This document shows, in pieces, positions 7,876 through 16,150 of a DNA stretch of 32,826 bases. The stretch is taken from NCBI GenBank assembly GCA_029242765.1, contig JAQWTJ010000056.1, forward strand, positions 1 through 32,826. Reading direction: 5' to 3'. The stretch is from Flavobacteriales bacterium. Lineage in GTDB: Bacteria; Bacteroidota; Bacteroidia; Flavobacteriales_D; Sanyastnellaceae. A program made the translations under genes and the position numbers. Each line of letters begins with the position of its first letter. Within the stretch, counting starts at the first letter, position 1. The notes below the pieces were generated by a model. It was not told the origin of the DNA. It saw nothing but the letters and a program-made list of their open reading frames with translations, and ran no database searches.

Positions 7876-8940
7876 GTGCTTGTACAGACTCATTTTCCTA
7901 AGAAGTTGGCGCCTCATCGCTACGACAGCTACCTGGCTTCTGGGTGGTTCCGCGGGAGCGTGATGCTGTACAAAGTGGACTTGCTTTGTGTGGACAGTGG
8001 AGTGTTTGGCGTGGTGAACATCCGTCTGAACCTCGACCAGCACGAGTTGAAGAAGAGCCAACGCAAACGCATGGCCCGTGCCGATCGCAAGTTCACCACA
8101 ACCGTGAAGCCGTGTGTATTGGATGCCATTGGTGATGCTCAGGAGGCGCTTTACGACCAGCAAAAACACCGTTTTCAAGGCTTTGTTCACGGCACCTTGC
8201 GTGAGTATTTGGCCTCGGGCTTTCCCCACACCGTGTTCGACACGTATGAGCTGTGCGTGTACGACGGGGAGCGTCTGGCAGCCGTGAGTTATTTTGATTT
8301 TGGAGACCGCTCCATGGCCAGCTTGATTGGTTTGCAAGACCCCGCGTACCAAACGCATGGCTTGGGCATTTACACCATGCTTTGTGAAATTGAGTTTGGA
8401 AAGCAGCGGGGCATGCGATGGTACTACCCGGGGTATGTGTTCGATGAGCCTTCTCCGTTTGACTACAAGCTGGACCTGGGCCAAATGGAGTACTACACCC
8501 CAACCAAGCGCTGGGGGTCGCATAAGAAGTTTGATCCGACCCTGACCCGGGCGCATCGGCTCCGCTTGGAAATGAATGCGCTCAGTTCGGCCTTGAAGGC
8601 CGAGGACTTGCCGCATGATATTTTGCTCTACCCCTTCTTCTCATTGGGCTTCATGGCGCATTGGAGTTTGGAATTTGTAACGCTGCCCATGTTTGTTGAA
8701 CTGGTCAACCGCAAGGGCAAGCGGCAGATTGTGGGTTTTGAGCCGCTGCGCCAAGTCTTCATCGTGATGGACGTGCAGGAGGCGAGTCCAGAGTCCATTA
8801 TGATTGACATGGACTACCGGACACAGACTGGAGATAGCAGTGCCAGTTGCACAGAAATTCTGCGCTGCAAAATGCCATTGATTCAATCGACTTCTGTAGA
8901 AGGTGTGATTGATTTCTTGAACATGTTTAAGGCGCAATGA
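7876..8940 (+). CDS. ATE/Bpt-like aminoacyl-tRNA--protein transferase (N-degron family)
   Basis: A 354-aa protein with the two-part layout of arginyl/leucyl-tRNA-protein transferases, which add an amino acid from tRNA to the N-terminus of proteins and mark them for degradation. The N-terminal part has FPKKLAPHRYDSYLASGWFR, matching the P-x3-A-x3-Y…GWRRSG pattern of ATE, then LDQHELKKSQRKRMARADRKF, matching the N-R-x-Q-K-R-x-L-K-R-N region. The C-terminal GNAT-like part has HGLGIYTMLCEIEFGKQRGM and YYPGYVFDEPSPFDYK, matching L-G-x-Y…Y-x-G-Y…Y-K. The Cys pairs near the N-terminus of ATE1 and Bpt are absent; only one Cys remains near residue 38 (LLCVDSG). The donor amino acid and targets are unknown. 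The stop overlaps the xth start by 4 bases. Confidence 0.78.
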   Translation: MLVQTHFPKKLAPHRYDSYLASGWFRGSVMLYKVDLLCVDSGVFGVVNIRLNLDQHELKKSQRKRMARADRKFTTTVKPCVLDAIGDAQEALYDQQKHRFQGFVHGTLREYLASGFPHTVFDTYELCVYDGERLAAVSYFDFGDRSMASLIGLQDPAYQTHGLGIYTMLCEIEFGKQRGMRWYYPGYVFDEPSPFDYKLDLGQMEYYTPTKRWGSHKKFDPTLTRAHRLRLEMNALSSALKAEDLPHDILLYPFFSLGFMAHWSLEFVTLPMFVELVNRKGKRQIVGFEPLRQVFIVMDVQEASPESIMIDMDYRTQTGDSSASCTEILRCKMPLIQSTSVEGVIDFLNMFKAQ

Positions 8941-9701
8941 AACTGGGAACGTGGAACGTGAACGGCGTGCGAGCCGTGTCGAAGAAGGGCTTTGTAAATT
9001 GGCTGAGCGACAGTGGAATTGATGTGCTCGGCCTGCAAGAGACCAAAGCACAGGACGATCAAGTGCGCGAGGCTTTGGCTGATTTGAAAGGCTATCACAT
9101 CATCACGCACTCGGCTGAAAAGAAGGGCTATAGCAGCACGGCGGTGCTTTCGCGGATGGAGCCCCTTTCGGTGATGAAAGGATTGGGTGAGTTTGGAATT
9201 GACAATCAAGGCCGGGCGCTGACCGTGGAGTTTGAGAACTTTTACTTTCTCACCGTGTATACGCCCAATTCAGCAGGTGGTCTGATTCGTCTCCCGCAGC
9301 GTGTGGTTTGGGATGCGGCCTTCAAGAAGTATGTGACGCATCTTGAAACGTTGAAGCCTGTAGTGGTTTGCGGTGATTTGAATGTGGCACATCAAGCCAT
9401 TGATTTGGCCAATCCAAAGTCTAATTTTGACAGGACGCCCGGCTACACTCAATTGGAAATCGATGGCATGTCGGCCCTTCTGAACGGGGGGTTTTTCGAT
9501 GTGTGGCGTGATCAGAATCCACAGACAATTGGCTATTCTTGGTGGAGCTACCGGGCCGGCGCCCGCGCGCGAAACATCGGCTGGCGCCTGGATTACTTCT
9601 TGGCTTCAAATAAACTGCGTAAGCAGTGCGGCCGCGTGGACATTTTGTCTGATGTCATGGGCTCGGACCATTGCCCGGTGGTGATGGAGTTGAACGCCTG
9701 A
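8937..9701 (+). CDS. xth: Exodeoxyribonuclease III / AP endonuclease
   Basis: Cuts DNA 5' of abasic sites and removes nucleotides from 3' ends during base excision repair. At 254 aa it has the usual length and all the family signatures: WNVNGVRA, LQETKAQDDQV (metal-binding Glu), VVCGDLNVAH (catalytic Asp and Asn), YSWWSYRAGARARNIGWRLDYFLAS and SDHCPVVME (catalytic Asp-His). The ATG lies in an ATGA overlap with the upstream transferase gene, so the two are probably translated together. The stop codon lies in the first copy of a 17-base tandem duplication (9689-9721). The convergent cytochrome gene ends 18 bases downstream. Confidence 0.97.
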   Translation: MKLGTWNVNGVRAVSKKGFVNWLSDSGIDVLGLQETKAQDDQVREALADLKGYHIITHSAEKKGYSSTAVLSRMEPLSVMKGLGEFGIDNQGRALTVEFENFYFLTVYTPNSAGGLIRLPQRVVWDAAFKKYVTHLETLKPVVVCGDLNVAHQAIDLANPKSNFDRTPGYTQLEIDGMSALLNGGFFDVWRDQNPQTIGYSWWSYRAGARARNIGWRLDYFLASNKLRKQCGRVDILSDVMGSDHCPVVMELNA

Positions 9702-9721
9702 GTTCGTTGAACGCCTGAGTT
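9689..9721. repeat. 17-base tandem duplication across the xth stop codon
   Basis: The 16 bases GTTGAACGCCTGAGTT occur at 9689-9704 and again, identical, at 9706-9721, separated by one C (period 17). The first copy encodes the last residues and stop of xth; the second is non-coding and runs into the stop codon of the convergent cytochrome gene. It looks like a recent slippage or duplication event. Confidence 0.9.
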
Positions 9722-11759
9722 ATTCGCGAATCAAGCGGCGCACCACCTCGCCTTTTTCTGTCTCCAACCTCAAAATATAGGTGCCGCTGCTGGGCAGCCC
9801 CAACCGCAGCTTAAACTGGTTCAACACGCCAGCGTCTATCCTGCGGCCCATTGCATCGTGCAAAGTGAAGCCCAGCAAGCGCGTGTCAGATTCGACATGC
9901 ATGCCTCCGTTGGAGGTCGGGTTGGGGAACACCTTTACTTCAGCTGCAGTGAATTGCGACTCCGGACTGATGCCGACATGGATGAAGCTCTCTTGCACTT
10001 CAGTGACGAGCTCCGGAACCGGCGGATGCTCAGCGTAGAGCGCCTCGAAGGCTGCAATGGTACTGTCCCCTTGGCTTTCGCCCAATTCAAACATGGGGGC
10101 CACCCATTTGGGAGGAATGCTCTGATACCAAAGCTTGGCGTACGCTGTCAACTGAAGTTCGCCCGCTTCGAAAGAGTTCAAGGCCTCACTGAAATCGTAG
10201 GTCACACGGTCCATGCCTGTGCCCTCCCCTTCTTCTGGATCGAAGTTGAAGTCATCGTCCAGCAGGGCCGCACCCACGACAGCTGTGGTGTCATAGGCGG
10301 GGTGAGCTGATGAGAAGCCCGCCGGCACCAAGCGGTTGTCCTTGAGCGGGGCGTAGGCCTGTTCCAGCACCGTGGTTTGCGTCCCTGTCACATCGCCCAT
10401 GACCATTTCGTAAATCTGGGCCATGGACTCGTTGTCGATCAGGTCGTAGTGTGGTGACAGTACGACCTCTTCTTGACCGGAAATTTCGTAGCTATCAGGA
10501 CTCCAAGCGCCGGAGTGAAACAGGGTGTCGGTCTCGCCGTCAGCACCATTTTCATGCACCACGACCAGCTCGATCCACGACCTTCGAGAGGGGTAGCCCG
10601 ATGGGAATTTGTGGCCGGCTTTGTTCCGGAGCACCACATCGATTGCCGCCCCATCCAAGCTCTCCAGCGTAAGTTCGACACTGCTTTGGGTCAGCAAATC
10701 ACGGGTGTAGGCGAGCGTGGTGTCGAATTCTTCTGCCGTGGCCGAAAGGCCAAGAAGCTCTACGTTTTCGCGCAAAATTTGCAGCATATGCGTGTTGGCG
10801 CCGACGAAGGTGTGCAGGCTGAATGGCGCGCGGGGTTGAAGCCAGGCGTAACCGGCTGCTAGTACAACGGAGTCTTGAATTTGCGGCATATGGCAACCTT
10901 GGCATTCTACGGCGTTAGGCCCCTCGGAAAAGCTGCTGTTGAGCCATTCGTGGAAGGTGGCTTGCTCTATGAATTGCTCCCCCGTGAAATTGCCTTCGAG
11001 ATCGACGCTCGACGAGAGAAAGGTGTGGCATCCGGCGCAGGCCTCGCTTGTGGAAATGTGATTGCCATAAATAGGCATCACGCCCACAAAGTTGAACATG
11101 GGCTCCCATTGAACCGGATACTCGCCCTTGCTTCCACCGAAAGGGCCGTAAGCAGTGTCTTCACTGAAGTACAGCTCACCGCTGAACGCTGTACCGATCC
11201 CCTCGGGGGCTTGTTGATGGCAAATGGAGCAGCTCACCCCGTCCAGAGCCAAGGTGTCGATTAGCAAATTGGCCATGGTATACAACGTGTCCCCACCCGC
11301 ATCTGCAGCCAATTTGTGGGCTTCATAGTTTCCCATCGGCGCGTGGCAACTTGTACACTTGTCTTCAAGCAGCCCTTGATGCTCCGGGTTGATTAGCACC
11401 TCATGGCGAATCTTGGCCTTCCACAGCGGGTCTTTTGCTGAGTTGGCCATAATGGAAGAGCGCCAATGATCTGTGAGATTTACATCCCAGCCGTTGGGCA
11501 TGGGCTCTGCCGGAAACACTTGCCCTGCCAACGAGGCCAAATCGTTGGGGTCTTCCCCGTGGCAACCGGCGCAACGTCCTGAGCCGAAGAACAATGAATT
11601 GGATGTGTCGGGCAGGCCGCCCAAACCATCAACGTAAAGGGCGAAGTCTTCTCCGCCGTGGTACAATTGTCCTCGGGAAGAAAAACTGCCCCAAGTCCCA
11701 ACCGCGGCCACGCCTACGGCGATCAGTACGAGCAGGCTGGCGGTGCGAACGCGGTTCAC
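9720..11759 (-). CDS. Pentaheme c-type cytochrome with T9SS type A sorting domain
   Basis: A 679-aa exported protein. A hydrophobic N-terminal segment (ASLLVLIAVGVAAVGTWG) serves as a signal peptide or anchor. Five CxxCH heme-binding motifs follow: CAGCH at residue 63, CTSCH at 135, CSICH at 177, CAGCH at 241 and CQGCH at 286. Extra His residues (for example GNHISTS, ATFHEW, LHTFVGANTH) could be distal ligands. After the heme part comes NKAGHKFPSGYPSRRSW near 390, a motif seen in multiheme cytochrome families, then a beta-rich region. The last 75 or so residues (VFPNPTSNGG…GTYILRLETEKG…RLIRE) form a T9SS type A domain, so the protein should reach the cell surface or medium. The start is a GTG 21 bases after the upstream FG-GAP gene. 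Its redox partner is unknown. Confidence 0.9.
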   Translation of the reverse strand: MNRVRTASLLVLIAVGVAAVGTWGSFSSRGQLYHGGEDFALYVDGLGGLPDTSNSLFFGSGRCAGCHGEDPNDLASLAGQVFPAEPMPNGWDVNLTDHWRSSIMANSAKDPLWKAKIRHEVLINPEHQGLLEDKCTSCHAPMGNYEAHKLAADAGGDTLYTMANLLIDTLALDGVSCSICHQQAPEGIGTAFSGELYFSEDTAYGPFGGSKGEYPVQWEPMFNFVGVMPIYGNHISTSEACAGCHTFLSSSVDLEGNFTGEQFIEQATFHEWLNSSFSEGPNAVECQGCHMPQIQDSVVLAAGYAWLQPRAPFSLHTFVGANTHMLQILRENVELLGLSATAEEFDTTLAYTRDLLTQSSVELTLESLDGAAIDVVLRNKAGHKFPSGYPSRRSWIELVVVHENGADGETDTLFHSGAWSPDSYEISGQEEVVLSPHYDLIDNESMAQIYEMVMGDVTGTQTTVLEQAYAPLKDNRLVPAGFSSAHPAYDTTAVVGAALLDDDFNFDPEEGEGTGMDRVTYDFSEALNSFEAGELQLTAYAKLWYQSIPPKWVAPMFELGESQGDSTIAAFEALYAEHPPVPELVTEVQESFIHVGISPESQFTAAEVKVFPNPTSNGGMHVESDTRLLGFTLHDAMGRRIDAGVLNQFKLRLGLPSSGTYILRLETEKGEVVRRLIRE

Positions 11760-11780
11760 GTTGAAAGAGCGTCGGTCCGC

Positions 11781-14642
11781 TTAGCGAATCACCACGTGGG
11801 CTGTGGCCACGCGATGGCCCTGCACAAGTCTCAATACGTAAGCGCCAGGCGCCAAACCGCTTAAATCCAGGCGGGTCATCTCTGCCGCTGATGCGTAGTT
11901 CTTAGACCACACCGAACGGCCGTCATTTGAGAGGACTTCCGCTTGAAGCTTTCCGGCTGTGGCAGGCAAGCGCAATGTGAATTCACCCTGTGAGGGGTTC
12001 GGGTACACTTCAAGTCCTGCAATGCCCTCGAGGTGATCGACACTGACAATCACGCTCACAACCACTTCCACGGCATCGCTTAAACATTCGACCGCCTGTG
12101 TTTCGACCGTGATATCGTAAAAGAAGTAGTAGTAGGATAGCGTGGTTTGTGGGTTGCCTACGGAGGTGCCAGTCACGCTTGCGAGCGTGCCGATTTCGTA
12201 GGGGTAATTCAGCTCGCTTTCCAGCCCGTCGCGCCAAAGATTTGGCGTGGTGGTCACACGAAGACCGTAGTCTGTACCAGCTTCGACCTCTAGGTTCAAC
12301 TCAACAATGGACTCGCCGTCGGGGATCATCACGGTGACTTCGTCCAACACGGCACCGCCAGGAGCCTGCACTATAACGGTGCGCTCCCCTGCACCATCAG
12401 CAATAACCTTAGCTGAGCGGATTACGATGTCTTGGTAAGCGTCAAACGTCAGGTAGTAGTAAGTGCTCTCCTGGAATTGACCTTCAGTGGAAGGGTCGCT
12501 CGCTCCGCCCACGGCCGTCTCCAACCCGTGGTTCAATATAGAAGCGGCCCAATAGCTCTGATCCTCGTTTAATACTGGTGTCGTGAAGGGGTTGCCTTCA
12601 TAGAGCAAATCGCTTGTAGCCGCATCGGAAAACCACTGCAGGTTCTCCATTCCACCGTCCAAAGTGGCTGTCTCTCCTGCGTTGACGCTCACGCCTTCAA
12701 CCGTTGGGGCTGCTGGAGTTTCGAAAACTTCAACCTCCACGCTTGCAGAGGTGAGCGGCTCGGTGCAGTCACCATCAATGCTTACGAAGTACGTCCCTGC
12801 TTCGGTTACTAAGATGCTCTGGTTCAGGTCATCGTTCGACCAGTTGTAGGAAGGGGCGCTGCTGGAAATGAGTGTCACGCTCTGGCCTTCGCACAGCTTC
12901 AAATTACCGTCGACGGTGATGGTGGGCAGCTCAGGGGTGTAAACAATTACAGAGATCGGAGCACTCTGCCCCAAGCAGCCTTCAGCGGTTTCCATAATGA
13001 CGTAGTAGTTGCCCGTTGAGCTCACTTCGGTGCTCGATCCGGTTGAACCGTTGCTCCAGCTGTAGCTGGTCAAGCCTTCCGGTGCGGTTAGCGTGAGCGA
13101 TTCGCCCGGGCATAGCGTTGTGGCTCCAGAGGCCGCTATGGCGGGAGCATCGAATTGGCATGGCCCTTCAATCAAGTTGTGGTAGACATTGATGGCTGGG
13201 TTGGTCAGCTCAGTGGTCAGGCCACTGGGCCAAATGACCAATGCACTGTCTATAGCAGTCGCAGCTCCAAGGCCGAAATGTGGGTGAGATGAACAGGTGA
13301 TTCCGTAGCTCTCTCCTGCTCGCACCTCGCGGACTTGGTCGCCCCAAGGGCCGTAGACATGAACGATGGCTCCCACTGCAGAAGCGTTGGAAACTGTTCC
13401 GAGTAGATCGAAAGCGACCCAGTTGTTCTCGTTGCCGTCATTTATATAGAGCTTGTCAGGGTTTTCACTATCTGAAGAGACGTAGACGCTCCCGTGCCCA
13501 GCATAGACATCGATTTGCCCATTTCTATCGTAGTCACCAATGCTGAAGGTGTTCATCCGATCGGGGTAGCTAAAAGGCCAATCCAATTCGGTGAATGTTC
13601 CGTCACCGTGGCCGTGGAAGTAGTGGTTTGAACCGTCACCGCCCGAGGTGAGGATGTCCAAGAAGCTGTCGTTATCAAAGTCCTCCATTTTGCCCTGCAG
13701 GAAGAAACCGCTGACATCTATGCCGCTGCTGTCTGTGATATTGGTAAAAACGCCATCGCCATCATTCTCAAGAATCATCAGTGAAGTGCTGTGATTGGTT
13801 ACGAAGCAATCCATATCGCCGTCGTTGTCAACGTCACCGAAGTCAGCTGTCCAGCTTTGCTCGTAGAAGACCAATCCTCGCTCAGCGGCTTCTTCAGTCC
13901 AGCCGCCCTGACCGTCGTTAATCCACAATTGGTTGACGCGGCGGGGGTCGTTTTCATCGCTGACGAATTGACGGCATTTTGCCAAGTAGAAGTCCGTATC
14001 ACCGTCGCCGTCGACATCAGACCAAACCGTTCCATAGTTGCCGGAGTGGTCGGTGTCTGGATAGTCTTCGTGGTCATAAGACGTGAGGGGCATCAAGGCG
14101 GGGTCGTACAGTAGTGCACCTGCGCCATCGTTTCCAAAAAGAAGCGACAAGCCGTCGTCGTGGCAAGCAAAGATGTCAAGCCAGCCGTCCATGTTGATGT
14201 CCGCCATGTTGGTGGCTTGCATGAAAAAGGTTTCGCTGTCTAATTCGATGAATTCTGCACCAGTTTCTGGGTCCATGTTCGTGATTAGGACGAGGTGGGC
14301 GCCGTCGTAGTTGCCGCCAGAAAAGATGTCCTTTTTCCCGTCGTTATCGACGTCACCGATGCATGCGCCCCATTGGTTGGAGTTGCTCAACGGTCCGTAA
14401 TGGACTTCTTCAAGGCCGCCGTCCATTTGGTACAAGACGTAAACGTCCTCTGCGCTGTCGAATACAACGATGTCATCGCGTCCGTCACCGTCCATGTCGG
14501 TGAAACCAACGGTGCCTCCTGAATGAAGTTCGCTGGGCAAAAGCCCTTCTGAAAGCGTGAAGCTTTGCGCTTGGAGAGTGAACGAGAAGACTGTGAAAAA
14601 TGCAGCTGTGAGAGCCGCAAAAGGGAGTTGTTTTTTAATCAT
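11781..14642 (-). CDS. Secreted FG-GAP/VCBS and ASPIC/UnbV protein with T9SS sorting domain
   Basis: A 953-aa protein. ATG 14642 opens a clean signal peptide (MIKKQLPFAALTAAFF…LQAQ, cleaved near 25-26); the upstream in-frame start at 14675 would spoil it. Seven calcium-loop motifs of FG-GAP/VCBS type (DMDGDGRDD, DVDNDGKKD, DINMDGWLD, DVDGDGDTD, DVDNDGDMD, DFDNDSFLD, DYDRNGQID) suggest a beta-propeller over residues 40-400. ASPIC/UnbV follows near 405-475 (GAIVHVYGPWGDQVREVRAG). Two Ig/PKD-like repeats (CPGESLTLTAPEG… and CEGQSVTLISSSAP…) lie near 505-640, and a jelly-roll-like region near 715-850. The C-terminus (LEVYPNPSQGEFTLRL…GAYVLRLVQG) is a T9SS type A domain. It probably forms one transcript with the cytochrome gene downstream. 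Confidence 0.9.
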   Translation of the reverse strand: MIKKQLPFAALTAAFFTVFSFTLQAQSFTLSEGLLPSELHSGGTVGFTDMDGDGRDDIVVFDSAEDVYVLYQMDGGLEEVHYGPLSNSNQWGACIGDVDNDGKKDIFSGGNYDGAHLVLITNMDPETGAEFIELDSETFFMQATNMADINMDGWLDIFACHDDGLSLLFGNDGAGALLYDPALMPLTSYDHEDYPDTDHSGNYGTVWSDVDGDGDTDFYLAKCRQFVSDENDPRRVNQLWINDGQGGWTEEAAERGLVFYEQSWTADFGDVDNDGDMDCFVTNHSTSLMILENDGDGVFTNITDSSGIDVSGFFLQGKMEDFDNDSFLDILTSGGDGSNHYFHGHGDGTFTELDWPFSYPDRMNTFSIGDYDRNGQIDVYAGHGSVYVSSDSENPDKLYINDGNENNWVAFDLLGTVSNASAVGAIVHVYGPWGDQVREVRAGESYGITCSSHPHFGLGAATAIDSALVIWPSGLTTELTNPAINVYHNLIEGPCQFDAPAIAASGATTLCPGESLTLTAPEGLTSYSWSNGSTGSSTEVSSTGNYYVIMETAEGCLGQSAPISVIVYTPELPTITVDGNLKLCEGQSVTLISSSAPSYNWSNDDLNQSILVTEAGTYFVSIDGDCTEPLTSASVEVEVFETPAAPTVEGVSVNAGETATLDGGMENLQWFSDAATSDLLYEGNPFTTPVLNEDQSYWAASILNHGLETAVGGASDPSTEGQFQESTYYYLTFDAYQDIVIRSAKVIADGAGERTVIVQAPGGAVLDEVTVMIPDGESIVELNLEVEAGTDYGLRVTTTPNLWRDGLESELNYPYEIGTLASVTGTSVGNPQTTLSYYYFFYDITVETQAVECLSDAVEVVVSVIVSVDHLEGIAGLEVYPNPSQGEFTLRLPATAGKLQAEVLSNDGRSVWSKNYASAAEMTRLDLSGLAPGAYVLRLVQGHRVATAHVVIR

Positions 14643-14740
14643 CACTTGCAGGTGGATTGCTAAACTACGACTCACTTTTAATAATTACCCCGTTGATTTC
14701 AATTCCTTGTTTCAGCAATACAGGTTGTGGGGCTGCGGTG

Positions 14741-14748
14741 TAGGTTTG
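14741..14748 (+). promoter_or_regulatory. Bacteroidota -7 promoter element (TAGGTTTG) for mtaB
   Basis: TAGGTTTG matches TAnnTTTG at all fixed positions and ends 4 bases before the mtaB ATG. The nearest upstream TTG (14725) is closer than the usual 19-23 bases, so the -33 part is weak. The 110-base region between mtaB and the divergent FG-GAP gene (14643-14752) must hold both promoters; on the reverse strand only an imperfect TAGTTTAG, 17 bases before that start, is seen. Confidence 0.5.
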
Positions 14749-14752
14749 TGCC

Positions 14753-16102
14753 ATGTCAAATGTGGGCCGCGTTGCATACGAAACCTTAGGCTGTAAGCTG
14801 AACTTCAGTGAGACCTCGATGTTGGCTTCGACGCTGACAGAAGCTGGTTTTGCGCGGGTCACGGTTTCTGAAGGAGCTGATGTGGTGGTGGTCAATACAT
14901 GCAGTGTGACCGACCATGCTGATTCAAAATGCCGCAACATTGTGCGCCGCGCCCTGGCTGCCAATCCCGAGGCATACGTCGCGGTGATTGGATGTTATGC
15001 CCAATTAAAACCCAAAGAGATTGCCGCCATTGAGGGGGTGGACTTGGTGTTGGGGGCGGCAGAAAAGTTTGACTTGCCAGGCTTGCTTGCTGAGCGCTTG
15101 GGAGCAACGGCTGATGGTTCGGATGTGGACTTGGGCTCGGGGGACGGTGGAGCAGAAATTCGGAGAAGTGAAATCAAGGCCGTAACGGAATTCTTCCCCG
15201 CTGTATCGCTAGGGGACCGGACGCGGAGCTTCCTCAAAGTGCAGGACGGCTGCAACTATTTCTGTGCGTTTTGCACGATCCCTTTAGCGCGCGGGCGGTC
15301 GCGCAGCGGGTCAATCAACCAGACGGTAGCACAGGCGGAGGTGGCGGCGAAATCCGGGGCAAGGGAAATCGTGCTGACGGGCGTGAACATTGGAGATTTT
15401 GGGGCTGGAGGTGACGAAGACCTTCTTGGCTTGGTTCGCGCATTGGACCATGCTGAGGTGTTGGCGAGCGTGAAGCGGATGCGTATTTCGTCCATTGAGC
15501 CCAATTTGTTGGCTGAGGACCTCATTGAGGCGGTGGCCTTGTCAAAAAAGTTTCAGCCGCATTTTCACGTGCCGCTGCAAAGCGGATCGGATGCCGTGCT
15601 GAGCGCGATGCGAAGGCGCTACCGCACGGATTTGTACCGGCAGCGCATCGAAGCGATTCGCAGTGCGATGCCCACGGCGGGAATCGGAGTGGATGTGATT
15701 GTGGGGTTTCCAGGAGAGACGGAGGCTCAGTTCATGGAGACGGTCGACTTTTTGACGGATTTGCCCGTGAGTTATCTGCACGTGTTCACTTACAGCGAGC
15801 GCGCAAAGACGACGGCGCTGCGGATTGACCAGGTGGTGCCTGTGCCTGAACGGCGAAGAAGAAATGCCGTGCTTCGCCAATTGTCCCTGAAGAAACAAAG
15901 AGCACACGCTGAGTATTTTGTCGGGCTGGAGCGGTCCGTCCTTTTTGAGGCTGCTGTCCGAGACGGCCTCCGCGAGGGCTACACTCCGGAGTACGTTAGG
16001 GTGGGAATGGATGCCGAGTTGTGTGAGGCAGGTGAAGTATTGAACGTCAAGCTGGGGCCGCTGAAATGCGGCTTGCTTTCCGCCGAACGAATTCGCTCTT
16101 AA
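14753..16102 (+). CDS. mtaB: tRNA t6A37 methylthiotransferase
   Basis: A radical-SAM enzyme that converts t6A to ms2t6A at position 37 of ANN-decoding tRNAs. The 449-aa protein has the full family layout. The N-terminal UPF0004 domain carries three cluster cysteines (Cys14 in TLGCKLN, Cys50 in VNTCSVT, Cys81 in IGCYAQ). The radical-SAM triad CNYFCAFC is at residues 167-174, followed by TGVNIGDFG, RISSIEPN and HVPLQSGSD, with a short TRAM-like C-terminus. The LGCKLN and QDGCNYFCAFC patterns fit MtaB better than MiaB or RimO. The ATG is preceded at 4 bases by a perfect TAnnTTTG box. The lgt gene follows after 48 bases. Confidence 0.95.
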   Translation: MSNVGRVAYETLGCKLNFSETSMLASTLTEAGFARVTVSEGADVVVVNTCSVTDHADSKCRNIVRRALAANPEAYVAVIGCYAQLKPKEIAAIEGVDLVLGAAEKFDLPGLLAERLGATADGSDVDLGSGDGGAEIRRSEIKAVTEFFPAVSLGDRTRSFLKVQDGCNYFCAFCTIPLARGRSRSGSINQTVAQAEVAAKSGAREIVLTGVNIGDFGAGGDEDLLGLVRALDHAEVLASVKRMRISSIEPNLLAEDLIEAVALSKKFQPHFHVPLQSGSDAVLSAMRRRYRTDLYRQRIEAIRSAMPTAGIGVDVIVGFPGETEAQFMETVDFLTDLPVSYLHVFTYSERAKTTALRIDQVVPVPERRRRNAVLRQLSLKKQRAHAEYFVGLERSVLFEAAVRDGLREGYTPEYVRVGMDAELCEAGEVLNVKLGPLKCGLLSAERIRS

Positions 16103-16150
16103 CGGCGATGATTTCGCCCGTTGAACCCGTAATTTGAGCTCGAAAGCAAC

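Noticed and set aside
7540-8616. 358-codon open frame on the reverse strand
   Set aside because: It runs antisense to the aldehyde dehydrogenase end and the ATE/Bpt-like gene; the translation has no family pattern.
15563-15571. TTTCACGTG, similar to half of a parS site (and ACACGTGA near 20411)
   Set aside because: Only half of the 16-base palindrome matches and the first lies within mtaB coding sequence. No full parS was found, although parA/parB are present.
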